From Vibrio ordalii ATCC 33509 (GTDB lineage: Bacteria > Pseudomonadota > Gammaproteobacteria > Enterobacterales > Vibrionaceae), in the NCBI GenBank assembly GCA_000257205.1, contig AEZC01000015.1, positions 1 through 43,120 of the forward strand: 43,120 nt of DNA, written 5' to 3'. The notes beneath the pieces are model-generated. The model had not been told where the DNA came from. It did no database searches and saw nothing but the letters and a program-made list of their open reading frames with translations. How positions within the stretch are numbered: position 1 is the stretch's first letter; every line of letters starts with the position of its first letter. Made by a program: the position numbers and the translations under genes. Positions 1-9,788 of the stretch are shown piece after piece.

Positions 1-21
1 TTTTACGCACAATAAAATAAA

Positions 22-47
22 AGCTCCTGATATTCAGGAGCTTTTTT
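22..47 (+). terminator. Rho-independent terminator
   Basis: A perfect 9-bp stem (AGCTCCTGA, 22-30, pairing with 34-42) with a 3-base loop is followed by a run of Ts ending at 47. The T-run direction fits a plus-strand transcript entering from outside the window. The A-rich left flank could also help stop the minus-strand lipoprotein gene that ends at 120. Confidence 0.8.
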
Positions 48-119
48 GTTTGGTCACTATTTATTATCAGCAATAAGAATAGTGGGTTCTCACTGTTTAA
101 TTTAATGCGCTTTACAGAA

Positions 120-446
120 CTATTTTGCAATGCTGAGCAATGTGCCAGACTTACATTGAAAAGAGTAATATTTCGTGCTCTCGTTAAATTTACCTAAGCC
201 CTCACCATCACAATACTCAATATTAATATTGCGCATCGTATCAAGTGTTTTTTCGCTATTTAAGGCAAACTTAGAGCCGTCAGCGCAGACAATACGAACA
301 CGACCATCGTCACTCACCGAGTAAATGTTGACTTCAGTATTACAAAGCTCAAAGGAGGCTTCACGATAGTTATCTTGCTGAGTATTAGACGCGCAACCGG
401 TCATTAAAGTAGCGGCAGCAAGGGCTAATGTACTGATCGTTTTCAT
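120..446 (-). CDS. Small cysteine-rich lipoprotein, function unknown
   Basis: This encodes a 108-residue protein that I do not recognise. The N-terminus (MKTISTLALAAATLMTGCAS) is a lipoprotein signal peptide with the lipid-accepting cysteine at residue 18, so the mature protein should be anchored in a membrane, probably the outer membrane. The mature part has exactly four further cysteines (35, 54, 79, 98), enough for two disulfides in the periplasm. The start is supported by AAGGA about nine bases upstream. It stands alone: lipA lies upstream on the same strand but is separated by about 150 bases and a hairpin. No catalytic motif is visible. The lipoprotein assignment is fairly safe; the role is open. 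Confidence 0.75.
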   Translation of the reverse strand: MKTISTLALAAATLMTGCASNTQQDNYREASFELCNTEVNIYSVSDDGRVRIVCADGSKFALNSEKTLDTMRNINIEYCDGEGLGKFNESTKYYSFQCKSGTLLSIAK

Positions 447-550
447 GTTAATAAATCCTTAGCTTTATTGTCTATTTTCTATGTCGTTAGCCTATAGAAC
501 ATAGAATCAATATTCAAGCTTCAATCACTACCAACCGAACTGAGTCCTAC

Positions 551-574
551 AAGCCGATGAGTGAACATCGGCTT
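551..574. terminator. Hairpin downstream of lipA
   Basis: A perfect 9-bp inverted repeat (AAGCCGATG, 551-559, with CATCGGCTT, 566-574) and a 6-base loop sits just after the lipA stop codon. The U-tract is short on either strand, so it is probably a weak terminator or a 3'-end stabilising hairpin for the lipA transcript. Confidence 0.55.
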
Positions 575-595
575 TACCCAATGGTTAGCGTGTGG

Positions 596-1564
596 TTACT
601 TCACTTCTAGCCCTTTGGCTTGCATATCCGCATGATAGGAGGAACGCACGAACGGGCCGCAAGCTGCATGAGTAAATCCAAGCTCTAGTGCGATCTCTTT
701 AAGTTCGTCAAATTCAGACGGTGGGACATAGCGTTCAACTGGTAGATGATGACGGCTCGGAGCCAAATACTGACCCAGAGTGAGCATAGTGACGTCGTGA
801 GCTCGAAGATCTTTCAATACTTCCACTATCTCTTCTTTTGTTTCACCAAGCCCCATCATGATGCCTGATTTGGTTGGGATAGTTGGATGTTGTTGCTTGA
901 ATTTCTTCAACAGTTCCAGCGACCATTTATAGTTTGCCCCAGGACGCGCTTTACGATATAGGCGTGGTGCGGTTTCTAAGTTGTGGTTAAACACATCCGG
1001 TGGGTTATCTTTGAGTAGTTCAAGGGCGATGTCCATCCGGCCACGAAAATCCGGTACTAACGTTTCGATACGGATCTCTGGGTTTAATGCTCTAATTTCA
1101 CGATTACAGTCGGCAAAATGTTGGGCACCACCATCACGTAGGTCATCACGGTCAACTGAGGTGATAACCACGTATTTCAACTTCATATCCTTAATGGTTT
1201 GCGCCAGTTTTTGTGGTTCATTTGTTTCTGGCGCATTTGGCCTTCCATGAGCAACGTCACAGAATGGGCACCGTCTTGTGCAAATGGCGCCTAAAATCAT
1301 AAAGGTGGCAGTTCCGTGGTTAAAGCATTCTGCTAGGTTGGGGCAAGACGCTTCCTCACACACCGAATGAAGATTGTTCTTACGCATGGCCGATTTGATC
1401 TCTTGAATGCGCTGGCTATCACTGGGTAGCTTGATTTTCATCCACTCGGGCTTACGCAAAACTTCTTTCTGTTCGGCGGCAGGCATATTTTTTACAGGAA
1501 TTAATGCCATTTTGTCAGCGTCGCGGTACTTAACGCCTTTTTCCATTTGTATTGGTTTGCTCAT
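596..1564 (-). CDS. lipA: Lipoyl synthase
   Basis: LipA is the radical-SAM enzyme that inserts two sulfur atoms into octanoyl groups carried on the lipoyl domains of pyruvate and 2-oxoglutarate dehydrogenases and on GcvH. The 322-residue protein shows both iron-sulfur sites. The auxiliary cluster motif is C69-x4-C74-x5-C80, and the radical-SAM motif is C95-x3-C99-x2-C102. The conserved RSSYH signature, which supplies a serine ligand to the auxiliary cluster, lies near residue 308. Length and motifs match the family fully. The gene follows lipB after five bases on the same strand, so octanoyl transfer and sulfur insertion are probably cotranscribed, as is common in gamma-proteobacteria. Confidence 0.97.
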   Translation of the reverse strand: MSKPIQMEKGVKYRDADKMALIPVKNMPAAEQKEVLRKPEWMKIKLPSDSQRIQEIKSAMRKNNLHSVCEEASCPNLAECFNHGTATFMILGAICTRRCPFCDVAHGRPNAPETNEPQKLAQTIKDMKLKYVVITSVDRDDLRDGGAQHFADCNREIRALNPEIRIETLVPDFRGRMDIALELLKDNPPDVFNHNLETAPRLYRKARPGANYKWSLELLKKFKQQHPTIPTKSGIMMGLGETKEEIVEVLKDLRAHDVTMLTLGQYLAPSRHHLPVERYVPPSEFDELKEIALELGFTHAACGPFVRSSYHADMQAKGLEVK

Positions 1565-1569
1565 GCTTT

Positions 1570-2226
1570 TTACCTTTGAAGAGGTGCTTCTGTGCTGAAT
1601 TCTACTTGCTCGTAAGCCAATATGTTAACGAGTTCTTTTATTAGTTGTTTTTCTATGGTTTTCAGTTCTGTTGGGCCGCCCAGTTCACTGACTTGAGCCA
1701 TTTCCAATCCCTGGTAGCCGCAGGGGTTAATGCGTAGGAAAGGAGAGAGATCCATATTGACGTTCAATGCTAAACCATGAAACGAGCAACCTTTACGGAT
1801 CCGTAGCCCAAGAGAGCAGATTTTTTTCCCTTTGACATAGACGCCAGGGGCATCTGGTTTTGTGGCTGAGTCAATACAGTATGCTTGCAAGGTATTAATC
1901 ACGATCTGTTCGATTTTGGTTACTAACTCCCTTACGCCTAATTTTTTGCGGCGCAAATCGATCAAGAAGTAAGCCACAAGTTGGCCCGGACCATGATAGG
2001 TAACTTGGCCGCCTCGGTCACTTTGTACCACAGGAATATCACCAGTATCGAGAAGATGCTCAGCTTTACCTGCTTGACCTTGGGTAAAGACTGGTTGATG
2101 TTCGACAAGCCAAACCTGATCTGGTGTGGTTTCAGTTCTTGTATCGGTAAATATATGCATAGCTTCCCAGACAGGAAGGTATTCTTGGCGACCCAGACGT
2201 TTTACAACAAGCAAATTCAGTATCAA
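1570..2226 (-). CDS. lipB: Octanoyl-[ACP]:protein N-octanoyltransferase
   Basis: LipB moves octanoate from acyl carrier protein to the target lysine of lipoyl domains, making the substrate for LipA. The family signature [15 protein letters not shown] starts near residue 68. The catalytic pair K135 and C169 (in INPCGY) falls at the same numbers as in the E. coli enzyme. The protein is 218 residues long, slightly longer than E. coli LipB. The reading frame opens with a TTG codon at 2226; I see no in-frame ATG nearby, and only a modest GAG-type ribosome site five bases before it, so the exact start is uncertain by a few codons. lipA follows directly. Confidence 0.95.
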   Translation of the reverse strand: MILNLLVVKRLGRQEYLPVWEAMHIFTDTRTETTPDQVWLVEHQPVFTQGQAGKAEHLLDTGDIPVVQSDRGGQVTYHGPGQLVAYFLIDLRRKKLGVRELVTKIEQIVINTLQAYCIDSATKPDAPGVYVKGKKICSLGLRIRKGCSFHGLALNVNMDLSPFLRINPCGYQGLEMAQVSELGGPTELKTIEKQLIKELVNILAYEQVEFSTEAPLQR

Positions 2227-2356
2227 CGTGACTCATCTACCGTATAAATAAAGTTTTTGCATTATAAACATCTTCCAGCGAATGAACTACCGATGAAGGC
2301 GATAAATTTGTCCTTAGTGTGATGGGGTGTATTCTAGCGGTATGATTTATATTAAA

Positions 2357-2376
2357 AAAGCAGCCTAAGCTGCTTT
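2357..2376 (-). terminator. Terminator downstream of ybeD
   Basis: A GCAGC/GCTGC stem extended by AAA/TTT with a 4-base loop (2357-2376) is followed on the minus strand by a run of Ts (As at 2354-2359). It lies between ybeD and lipB, so lipBA probably has its own promoter. Confidence 0.75.
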
Positions 2377-2437
2377 CAAAAAAAATTGAATAAATCAAAT
2401 ATATGAGAGGTTAGACATCTCGATTACGATTTTTGGG

Positions 2438-2716
2438 TTACAGAACCATACGCACTATGTCAATCTCGCCTAGCTCTTTATACAGTATCTCAACTTGTTC
2501 GATAGAGGTGGCGGTAATGTTAATCGATAAGGAGTGATAAGTCCCTTTTGCACTGGGTTTAACCCGTGGGCTGTAATCGCCTGGAGCGTGACGTTGGATA
2601 ACTTCAAGAACCTTCTCTGGAAGTTCAGGCTTTGCATGGCCCATCACCTTGTAAGTAAATGAACAAGGAAACTCGAGTAAGTCTTTGAGTTTTGCATCAG
2701 AGTTGATAGTCAGCAT
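2438..2716 (-). CDS. ybeD: UPF0250/DUF493 family protein YbeD
   Basis: A 92-residue member of the UPF0250 (DUF493) family, small ferredoxin-like fold proteins related to regulatory ACT-type domains. The family features [11 protein letters not shown] near residue 16 and a C-terminal segment ending in IDIVRMVL are visible. The biochemical role is not settled in the family. Its fixed position between dacA and lipB in enterobacteria and vibrios is conserved here and has led to suggestions of a link with lipoylation or cell-wall functions. Terminator-like hairpins lie on both sides, so it may be expressed on its own. Confidence 0.92.
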   Translation of the reverse strand: MLTINSDAKLKDLLEFPCSFTYKVMGHAKPELPEKVLEVIQRHAPGDYSPRVKPSAKGTYHSLSINITATSIEQVEILYKELGEIDIVRMVL

Positions 2717-2790
2717 AATGGAATCTCCCGTTGATAATTCGATTTGCGGTGGCGAATACTACAGCGAATGTTGATGGAACTCAATAATCA

Positions 2791-2814
2791 TAAAGCCGCG
2801 GTATGGCGGCTTTA
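2791..2814 (-). terminator. Hairpin terminator of dacA
   Basis: A perfect 9-bp stem (TAAAGCCGC at 2791-2799 with 2806-2814) and a 6-base loop lies just downstream of the dacA stop. The U-tract is interrupted on both strands, so termination is probably partial. Confidence 0.6.
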
Positions 2815-2835
2815 TTTTACCTTTTCTCAGGGAGA

Positions 2836-4014
2836 TCAGAATAACCCTTTGAAAAGCAGAATGATGTAGTCCCAAAGACGGCTAAATATGCTGCCTTCAT
2901 CCACATTTTCTAATGCCAAAAGAGGGTATTCAGCCACGTCTTTGCCATCAAGCTGGTAGTACAGCTTACCGACCACATCACCTTTGCTTATTGGCGCTCG
3001 CAGTTCTTTTTCAAGCACAAAGCTCGCACTAAGATCTTTCGCTTGACCGCGAGGCAGTGTGACGTAGGTATCTTCACTGACGCCAAGCGCCACTTTATCT
3101 TTGTCACCCATCCAGATTTTTTCTTCAACGAATGTTGCGCCTGCTTTGTGTGGTGCGACGGTTTCGAAGAATCTAAAGCCATAGCTCAGAAGTTTTTTGC
3201 TTTCTGATTTACGAGCATTTTCATCTTTGGTACCCATAACCACAGCAACGAGGCGCATTTTCCCTTCAGTTGCTGAGCTAACTAAACTGTATCCAGCATT
3301 GCTCGTATGGCCAGTTTTAATGCCATCTACGTTCATACTTTTATCCCACAGTAAACCATTACGGTTATACTGGGTAATCCCGTTATAAGTATACTTCTGC
3401 TCTGAATAAATACGATACTCGTTTGGGACATCACGAATCAATGCTTGGCCTAGTAGCGCCATATCATAAGGTGTTGAGTACAGATTTGGATTATCTAAGC
3501 CGTGCACGTTAGCAAAGTGCGTATTACTCATTTTTAGTGAACTTGCCCACGCATTCATTAGGTCAACAAAGGCGTCTTCAGAACCTGCAATGTGTTCAGC
3601 CATGGCCACGCACGCATCATTGCCAGACTGAATGATAATGCCTTTGTTCAGTTCTTCTACGGTAACTGTGGTGCCGACTTCAATGAACATTTTTGAAGAG
3701 TCAGGATAATTCTTCGCCCACGCATTTTTACTGACCACCACTTTATCTTGTGGAGAGATATTGCCACGTTTCAGTTCTTGGCCAATCACGTAGCTGGTCA
3801 TCATTTTCGTCAAACTTGCAGGTGAAAGTTTGGTATTCATCTCTTTTTCTGCCAGCACTTTACCTGAGTGGAAGTCCATCAATACATAGCCTTTAGCGGC
3901 AATCTGAGGAGCATCGGGTATGACGATCGGCGCAGAAAATACTGAGCTAGTAAAGGTTGCAGAAAGCGCAATAGAAGATGCTAAAATCGGTTTTAAGAAT
4001 GTGTGTTTTTTCAT
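2836..4014 (-). CDS. dacA: D-alanyl-D-alanine carboxypeptidase (PBP5/6 type)
   Basis: This enzyme trims the terminal D-alanine from peptidoglycan pentapeptides at the outer face of the inner membrane. I place the start at the ATG at 4014 (392 residues), because this puts a normal signal peptide (MKKHTFLKPILASSIALS..., cleavage after FSA) at the N-terminus. The frame stays open to an ATG at 4110, but the extra 32 residues do not resemble a PBP5 leader. The three penicilloyl-serine motifs are present: S67-L-T-K70, S130-G-N132 and K233-T-G235. The C-terminal domain ends in an amphipathic stretch rich in Phe, Leu and Ile with a Trp, the usual membrane anchor of this class. rlpA lies upstream on the same strand. 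Confidence 0.95.
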   Translation of the reverse strand: MKKHTFLKPILASSIALSATFTSSVFSAPIVIPDAPQIAAKGYVLMDFHSGKVLAEKEMNTKLSPASLTKMMTSYVIGQELKRGNISPQDKVVVSKNAWAKNYPDSSKMFIEVGTTVTVEELNKGIIIQSGNDACVAMAEHIAGSEDAFVDLMNAWASSLKMSNTHFANVHGLDNPNLYSTPYDMALLGQALIRDVPNEYRIYSEQKYTYNGITQYNRNGLLWDKSMNVDGIKTGHTSNAGYSLVSSATEGKMRLVAVVMGTKDENARKSESKKLLSYGFRFFETVAPHKAGATFVEEKIWMGDKDKVALGVSEDTYVTLPRGQAKDLSASFVLEKELRAPISKGDVVGKLYYQLDGKDVAEYPLLALENVDEGSIFSRLWDYIILLFKGLF

Positions 4015-4106
4015 GAGGAATGCAAATTTTCTTATTAACTGTCCATATCTTAACAGAAACGACCTATCAAACCAGAGCTTGAAGCAAGAACACTGGATTT
4101 GATGAG

Positions 4107-4889
4107 TCACTGAGTGACGGGTTGCGCTTTGATGAAGGCGGTCTCGTAACCGAGCAATTTAACTTTTTCTAGCGTTTGTTGAGTCAGCGCATCGTCATTA
4201 AATGTCCCTAAAAATACGCGATGAATGCTATTTACACTATCTACAAAGCTTTCAACCGTCAAAGTTTGACCTAATTGATCTGATAAAGTTCGTATTCTTT
4301 GCTCTGATTTTGAGGAAGCAACTTGGATAATGTATTGAGCCTTCTTTTTCTGTGGTGACGTCGTGATCGGTTTATCGATGGTGATGACTTCGATAGCCAC
4401 ATTCGCAGTCCCGGTTTGAACGACACCCAATTTGTAAGCGGCAGCGTAACTTAAATCAATAATTCGTCCCTCATGAAAGGGACCGCGATCGTTTACCCGA
4501 ACGATCGCAGTTTTTTTGTTATCTAAATTCGTTACTTTAACGTAGCTGGGTAACGGCAACGTTTTATGGGCGGCCGTCATCGAATACATGTCGTAGATTT
4601 CACCATTAGACGTTAGGTGCCCATGGAACTTTTTTCCATACCACGAGGCTTGGCCCTTTTCTGTAAATCCTTTGGCCTCTTTGACAATGGTGTAGTTTAT
4701 GCCTCTCAAAGTGTAATTCTTGTTGCCACCCAAACTATAGGGTTCGTATTGCGGATGTGCATCTTCAATATGCTCAACCGAAAGTGGCGTGTTAGGGGCC
4801 ACGTCATCTGTTATTGAATAGCGGCTTGAAGAGCTACAACCGATGAGAAATAGACTCGTTAATATAAAGATAAATAGGGAGTTTCTCAT
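4107..4889 (-). CDS. rlpA: Septal-ring lytic transglycosylase RlpA
   Basis: RlpA is an outer-membrane lipoprotein that, in some bacteria, cleaves glycan strands lacking stem peptides at the septum. The 260-residue protein starts with a lipoprotein signal peptide ending in LIGC (Cys18). The double-psi beta-barrel domain runs from about residue 78 to 165, with the hallmark GQASWYGKKFHG, TAAHKTLPLPS and VNDRGPF, which supply the catalytic Asp and its surroundings. A SPOR domain (about 180-258) should bind denuded septal peptidoglycan. The stop is two bases before the dacA long-frame region, and the gene starts two bases after the rodA stop, so rodA-rlpA are surely cotranscribed. Confidence 0.93.
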   Translation of the reverse strand: MRNSLFIFILTSLFLIGCSSSSRYSITDDVAPNTPLSVEHIEDAHPQYEPYSLGGNKNYTLRGINYTIVKEAKGFTEKGQASWYGKKFHGHLTSNGEIYDMYSMTAAHKTLPLPSYVKVTNLDNKKTAIVRVNDRGPFHEGRIIDLSYAAAYKLGVVQTGTANVAIEVITIDKPITTSPQKKKAQYIIQVASSKSEQRIRTLSDQLGQTLTVESFVDSVNSIHRVFLGTFNDDALTQQTLEKVKLLGYETAFIKAQPVTQ

Positions 4890-4891
4890 GC

Positions 4892-6013
4892 TTAGGTTGC
4901 CTTAGAAAATGCTTTTCGGTGAGTGTGGATAGACATCAGTATACCAAAGCCAGCCATGAGAGTGACCATGGATGTGCCACCATAGCTGATGAGAGCCAAG
5001 GGAACACCAACCACAGGTAAAATACCACTGACCATACCAATGTTGACGAAAACGTAAACAAAGAAGCTGAGCACTATACTTCCAGCCATCATTCGGCCGA
5101 AAGCCGTTTGGGCGTTGCTCGCGAGGTATAGACCACGTCCGATGATAAAGAGATAAATAGCGAGTAAACACAAGATGCCAATCATGCCCCACTCTTCAGC
5201 AATGACGGCAAAAATGAAGTCGGTATGGCGCTCAGGTAAGAATTCAAGTTGCGACTGTGTGCCGTGTAGCCATCCTTTTCCTGACAACCCCCCAGATCCA
5301 ATGGCTATTTTACTCTGGATGATGTGATAACCCGCACCGAGTGGATCGGATTCTGGATTGAAAAGTGTTCTGACGCGGGTTTTTTGATATTCACGCATCA
5401 AAAAGAACCAAAGTACGGGTATAAACGCACCTAAAGCAACGACAGCAGAAAAAATGATTCGCCAGCTTATGCCAGATAAGAAAATGACAAAAATGCCGGA
5501 GGCTGCAATCAATATTGAAGTGCCAAGATCGGGCTGCTTCGCAATTAACACGGTAGGAATGAACACCATCAATAACGAAACAACTAAGGTCTGGATGGTC
5601 GGTGGAAGAGAACGTTTGCCTATGTAGCGAGCGACCATGAGAGGCACTGCGAGTTTGAGCAATTCTGAGGGCTGAAAACGAACAAAGCCTAGATTTAACC
5701 AGCGCTGAGCTCCCTTGGATGATTCGCCAAAAAACAGCACACCGAGCAGTAGTAGTACGCCACAGAAAAACATAAATGGCGCAAGAGACTCATAAGTTCT
5801 TGGGGAAATTTGTGCAAGAAAGATCATCACACCTAAAGCCAGTGCCATTCGCATAGCTTGACGATCCATCATGTTTAGGCTTTGACCGCTAGCGCTGTAC
5901 ATCACGATCAGCCCAAATCCCATCAATAACAAAATACCCAGCAGTAATGGCAAGTCGATGTGCAAGCGCTCAAAAAGCGCTCGATTTTGTCCTGTTGAAG
6001 GATCCAGTTCCAT
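4892..6013 (-). CDS. rodA: Peptidoglycan glycosyltransferase RodA
   Basis: RodA is the SEDS-family polymerase that makes glycan strands from lipid II during cell elongation, working with PBP2. The 373-residue protein is almost entirely hydrophobic, with about ten membrane segments. Diagnostic pieces include [16 protein letters not shown] (near residue 105), KQPDLGTS (near 160), the extracytoplasmic loop carrying the [14 protein letters not shown] signature (near 250) and a C-terminal [14 protein letters not shown]. The ATG overlaps the stop codon of mrdA by one base (TAATG), indicating translational coupling of the two elongasome partners. Confidence 0.96.
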   Translation of the reverse strand: MELDPSTGQNRALFERLHIDLPLLLGILLLMGFGLIVMYSASGQSLNMMDRQAMRMALALGVMIFLAQISPRTYESLAPFMFFCGVLLLLGVLFFGESSKGAQRWLNLGFVRFQPSELLKLAVPLMVARYIGKRSLPPTIQTLVVSLLMVFIPTVLIAKQPDLGTSILIAASGIFVIFLSGISWRIIFSAVVALGAFIPVLWFFLMREYQKTRVRTLFNPESDPLGAGYHIIQSKIAIGSGGLSGKGWLHGTQSQLEFLPERHTDFIFAVIAEEWGMIGILCLLAIYLFIIGRGLYLASNAQTAFGRMMAGSIVLSFFVYVFVNIGMVSGILPVVGVPLALISYGGTSMVTLMAGFGILMSIHTHRKAFSKAT

Positions 6014-7893
6014 TATTGTTCAGCCTCTTTACCTAAAATAGCGCGGTCAAATATTTTCCTCACAACGGGGCCGCCATTGCCTGAGCCTCCGCCGGCGTTT
6101 TCGAGTACCAGAGTGACAATGAGCTTTGGATTGTCTACGGGAGCAAAACCAGTGAATAGGGCATGGTCACGAAGGTGCTCGGCTAACTCTTCAGCGTTAT
6201 ATACTTGGTTTTCTGCCAAACCAAATACTTGTGCAGTTCCAGATTTTCCAGCGCTGACATATTTCATATTGGTAAATGAGCGCCGTGCGGTTCCTTTTTT
6301 GCCGTGGTTTACGAGGCGCATACCATTGATTGCAATATCCCAATAGCGTTTTGGCACCCCTTCGATCGGTGGCGATGTTTCTAGTTCTGAAAGCTCTTGT
6401 CTGATGAACTCTTCACCATTTTTGAGCGTCGAACGCAATAAATGTGGCGCAATGACTGTACCATGATTAACCAGTACAGAAGTGGCTTTGGCTATCTGCA
6501 TCGGTGTTGATGTCCAATACCCTTGGCCAATGCCGACCGGAATCGTATCACCTTGATACCAAGGCGTTCGGTGTCTTGCCATTTTCCACTCACGCGTTGG
6601 CATGTTCGCTTTACCTTCCTCGTAAATATCCAAGCCCGTATAGTCACCAAAGCCAAATTTCATCATCCAGCTAGAGAGGCGATCAATTCCTAAGTCGTAG
6701 GCTATCTGATAGAAGAAAGTATCGACAGACTCTTCGAGCGCCTTATTAATGTCCACTCGACCATGCCCCCAGCGCAACCAGTCTCGGAAGGGGCGCGTTT
6801 TGGAGTTTGGTATCACCCAATAACCAGGATCATTACGTGTTGTTGTTGGGGTTATAACCCCCTCTTGAAGTGCAGCGACGGCAATAAAAGGTTTAATCGT
6901 TGAGCCGGGAGGGTAAATACCAAGTGTCGCTCGATTGACTAACGGGCGGTCTGGGTCATTGAGAAGTTCGTTGTAGGCGGCGCTAGAAATACCATGTACG
7001 AATGGGTTTGGATCGTAGCTTGGACTTGATGCCATGGTAAGGACACCGTTATCTTTTGGATCGAGCACTACAATTGAACCTCGACGGCCATCCAACAACT
7101 TGTGCACATAAAGCTGCAGGTCAATATCTAAGCTTAAGACAATGTCTTTTCCTGCCACGGGAGGGACGTATTTTAAGGTGCGAATGATGCGTCCTCGGCT
7201 ATTGACCTCAACTTCTTGGTAGCCTGCCGTACCGTGCAGAACATCCTCATAAAAGCGTTCAATCCCCAGTTTGCCAATATCACGAGTGGCTTGGTAATTG
7301 GCTGAGCGCTCTTCGCGTTCTAGACGTTCCATATCTCGGTCATTGATTCTGGATACATAACCGATGACATGAGTGAGAACTTCGCCATAGGGGTAGTAGC
7401 GCTTTAGGCTTGCGCTTACTGATACACCGGGAAACTTGTGCTGATTGACCGAAAAAATAGCCACTTCCTCCGGTGTTAACTGCGTCAAAAGCGGCACTGA
7501 ATTAAATCGGCGTGTCTGACGACGTTCTTTTTCAAAGGCAGCAATTTTTTCTGGTGAGATGGTTAGGTATTGCTGTAAGCGCGTGATCGTATCATCCATA
7601 TCGCGCACTTGCTCAGGCGTGATCTCTAAGTTGAATACTGGGCGGTTTTCCGCGAGTAGCACACCATTGCGGTCATAAATTAACCCTCGATTAGGCGCAA
7701 TCGGGACGATTTTGATTCGATTATCGTTGGATCGCGTTTTGTAATCTTGATATTGGTTAATTTGAATATGGTACAAATTGGTAAGCAGGACACCCACCAG
7801 CATTATGATCGCAATAAAAGAGACAATTGCTCGGTTGCGAAACAGCCGAGCTTCTGATTGGTAGTCACGAATTTGGCTACGCTTACGTAACAT
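6013..7893 (-). CDS. mrdA: Penicillin-binding protein 2, elongation transpeptidase
   Basis: PBP2 cross-links new peptidoglycan in the side wall as partner of RodA. The 626-residue protein has one N-terminal membrane helix (about 20-42), a dimerisation/pedestal domain, and a transpeptidase domain with the active-site S331-T-I-K334, S389-V-D391 (the SxD form usual for PBP2) and K550-S-G552 in [10 protein letters not shown]. Length and motif spacing are typical for the enzyme. It starts six bases after the rlmH stop and its stop overlaps the rodA start, so the rlmH-mrdA-rodA-rlpA order known from enterobacteria is kept. Confidence 0.97.
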   Translation of the reverse strand: MLRKRSQIRDYQSEARLFRNRAIVSFIAIIMLVGVLLTNLYHIQINQYQDYKTRSNDNRIKIVPIAPNRGLIYDRNGVLLAENRPVFNLEITPEQVRDMDDTITRLQQYLTISPEKIAAFEKERRQTRRFNSVPLLTQLTPEEVAIFSVNQHKFPGVSVSASLKRYYPYGEVLTHVIGYVSRINDRDMERLEREERSANYQATRDIGKLGIERFYEDVLHGTAGYQEVEVNSRGRIIRTLKYVPPVAGKDIVLSLDIDLQLYVHKLLDGRRGSIVVLDPKDNGVLTMASSPSYDPNPFVHGISSAAYNELLNDPDRPLVNRATLGIYPPGSTIKPFIAVAALQEGVITPTTTRNDPGYWVIPNSKTRPFRDWLRWGHGRVDINKALEESVDTFFYQIAYDLGIDRLSSWMMKFGFGDYTGLDIYEEGKANMPTREWKMARHRTPWYQGDTIPVGIGQGYWTSTPMQIAKATSVLVNHGTVIAPHLLRSTLKNGEEFIRQELSELETSPPIEGVPKRYWDIAINGMRLVNHGKKGTARRSFTNMKYVSAGKSGTAQVFGLAENQVYNAEELAEHLRDHALFTGFAPVDNPKLIVTLVLENAGGGSGNGGPVVRKIFDRAILGKEAEQ

Positions 7894-7899
7894 GAATAG

Positions 7900-8370
7900 T
7901 TATTCTCGGTGATAAGGGTGATTCGCCGTAATACTCCAAGCGCGGTACAAACTTTCTGCCATGACCACTCGAACCAAAGGGTGAGGTAGTGTTAACGGCG
8001 AAAGAGACCAGCTCTGCTCTGCGGCGGCTTTACATGCCGGAGAAAGCCCTTCAGGGCCACCAATTAAAATCGATACATCACGGGCATCAAGCTTCCAACT
8101 TTCAAGTTGTTCCGCCAGTTGTTCGGTATCCCAACGCTTGCCTGGAATATCGAGAGTAACAATTCTGTTGCCTTTTGGCACGGCCGCGAGCATGGCTTCA
8201 CCTTCTTTTTGCAAAATTCTTGCAATATCCGCATTTTTGCCACGTTTGCCCGCTTGTATCTCCACTAATTCAAGTGGCATATCGTGTGGAAAACGTCGGC
8301 GGTACTCTTGAAATCCTTCTTCTACCCATTTCGGCATTTTGGTACCAACGGCAATCAACTGAATTTTCAA
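7900..8370 (-). CDS. rlmH: 23S rRNA pseudouridine-1915 N3-methyltransferase
   Basis: RlmH is a SPOUT-fold methyltransferase that modifies pseudouridine 1915 in helix 69 of 23S rRNA on assembled 70S ribosomes. The 156-residue length matches the family (155 in E. coli). The SAM-binding trefoil knot residues LIGGPEGLS are at about 102-110, and the C-terminus NHPYHRE, needed for substrate binding, is intact. Translation starts with TTG at 8370. This is supported by GGAG eight bases upstream and by the highly conserved [14 protein letters not shown]-terminus. The start lies three bases after the rsfS stop, consistent with coupled translation of two ribosome-acting proteins. Confidence 0.96.
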   Translation of the reverse strand: MKIQLIAVGTKMPKWVEEGFQEYRRRFPHDMPLELVEIQAGKRGKNADIARILQKEGEAMLAAVPKGNRIVTLDIPGKRWDTEQLAEQLESWKLDARDVSILIGGPEGLSPACKAAAEQSWSLSPLTLPHPLVRVVMAESLYRAWSITANHPYHRE

Positions 8371-8373
8371 AAC

Positions 8374-8691
8374 TTAACTCCAAAGTTTTTCAAGCTGGTA
8401 CAGATCACGGTGCTCTTCTTGCATAACATGCAACATGCTGCTGACCATATCTAGCACGACCCATTCACCTTCACTTTCGCCATCCATACCCAGTGGTTCC
8501 ATGCCCACTTTTTTGACTTCAGTTGCGACATGTTCGGCAATCGAGGCTACATGTCGTTTTGATGTGCCTGTGCAGATGATCATGTAATCAGTGATATTAG
8601 ATTTTCCCTTAACATCTAAGGTTTTGATATCAATGGCTTTCATATCGTCGGCTTTATCGGCAAGAAAATCTTTTAATTCATGGTGTAGCAA
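8374..8691 (-). CDS. rsfS: Ribosomal silencing factor RsfS (Iojap family)
   Basis: RsfS binds uL14 on the large ribosomal subunit and blocks subunit joining when nutrients are scarce. The 105-residue protein carries the family signature [17 protein letters not shown] (about residues 40-56) and ends in LYQLEKLWS, nearly the same as the E. coli C-terminus. The start is a TTG at 8691 with a strong AAGGAG seven bases upstream; no in-frame ATG fits. In E. coli nadD lies between holA and this gene; here holA is the next gene upstream after only 62 bases. Confidence 0.95.
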   Translation of the reverse strand: MLHHELKDFLADKADDMKAIDIKTLDVKGKSNITDYMIICTGTSKRHVASIAEHVATEVKKVGMEPLGMDGESEGEWVVLDMVSSMLHVMQEEHRDLYQLEKLWS

Positions 8692-8753
8692 GCGTCATCT
8701 CCTTTAAAAATTGGTCTGGTTACTGACAAAATGGCGCGGAGTATAACACGCCT

Positions 8754-9779
8754 TCAAGCCAACTTTGATACAACGGACTGTGGCAAGCAAAATTCGACAC
8801 TGATTTGCTGCAATATTGGCCAAGGAGAGGTTTCATACTGAGTTTTAGTTACTCTTTCGGCTTGGGTGAGTAATGCAATCAGCTGTTTGAGTCTATCTCT
8901 CGATAGTCTTTTTAAGCTTGCCGCGTACCAAGGTCGCTTGGATTGCCAAATTCGGTATTTATCAAAGGTTGAGCCAATCGGCATCTGGGTTACATCTTGA
9001 TGCATTTGCAGCAGCAGCAGCAGCTCTTTTTGTAGGCTGCGTATCAGAATCACAGGCTCAGTGCCTTCGGTAATGAGCTGGCGTAAAATACGTTGTGACC
9101 GATTCGCTTGCCCTTCGAGCAGCGCATCGACCCAGTGAAAGACGGTGAAGTGGTTATGTCGGCTTAATGATTCTTCTAAGCGGATCAGCGTCAGTAAGCC
9201 ATCTGGATAGAGTAGTGCGAGTTTTTCTAAGCTTTGAGATAGTGCGAATAGATTGCCTTCATGCCATTGCGCTAGCATCTGCACTGCTTCTTGATCTGGT
9301 TTTAGTCCCAATGTGCGGCAGCGAATCATGACAAATTGTGGCAGTTTGTTGATATCCGGGGTTAAGCAACTCACCCAACATCCTAGGCTTGAGAGTGTTT
9401 TAAACCATTTAGCGCTCTCTTGCGCTTTGGTTAATTTCTCGCCGATAACCACAAGCAGCACGTCAGGATGAAGTGATTGGCCTAGCGCGAGTAGTTCTTT
9501 TGCAGCGGCTGCATTTGCACCCGTTTCAGGTAATTCAATTTCAATGATTTTTTTGCTGGAAAATAAACTTAAAGCCTGGCAGCAGTCATAGACTTGATCC
9601 CAGTTTAAATGGGCATCGGCACTAAAACGGTGGCGTTCTTCAAACCCTTGCTCTAGTGCTTTTTTTTCTATCGCTACGCGTGATTCTTGCAACAATAACG
9701 GCTCATTACCGAACAGTAAGTAAAGCCCCATCAAAGGCTTTTTTAGGTGTTCGGTGAGTTTGTCAGCAAATATTCTCAT
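8754..9779 (-). CDS. holA: DNA polymerase III subunit delta
   Basis: Delta is the clamp-opening subunit of the clamp loader (tau/gamma3-delta-delta'), pulling apart one interface of the beta sliding clamp. The 341-residue protein has the expected layout: an N-terminal AAA+-like domain starting MRIFADKLTEHLKKPLMGLYLLFGNEPLLLQE, described here only by its LLFGNEPLLLQE core, then a lid domain and an all-helical C-terminal collar domain. A beta-binding hydrophobic segment around LSLFSSKKIIEIELP (about residue 69) is visible. There is no Walker A motif, as is normal for delta. It starts nine bases after the lptE stop and belongs to the same unit. Confidence 0.93.
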   Translation of the reverse strand: MRIFADKLTEHLKKPLMGLYLLFGNEPLLLQESRVAIEKKALEQGFEERHRFSADAHLNWDQVYDCCQALSLFSSKKIIEIELPETGANAAAAKELLALGQSLHPDVLLVVIGEKLTKAQESAKWFKTLSSLGCWVSCLTPDINKLPQFVMIRCRTLGLKPDQEAVQMLAQWHEGNLFALSQSLEKLALLYPDGLLTLIRLEESLSRHNHFTVFHWVDALLEGQANRSQRILRQLITEGTEPVILIRSLQKELLLLLQMHQDVTQMPIGSTFDKYRIWQSKRPWYAASLKRLSRDRLKQLIALLTQAERVTKTQYETSPWPILQQISVEFCLPQSVVSKLA

Positions 9780-9788
9780 TATTCGCCT

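Noticed and set aside
4015..4110. A 32-codon N-terminal extension of dacA
   Set aside because: It would bury the signal peptide in the interior of the protein; the ATG at 4014 gives the usual length and leader.
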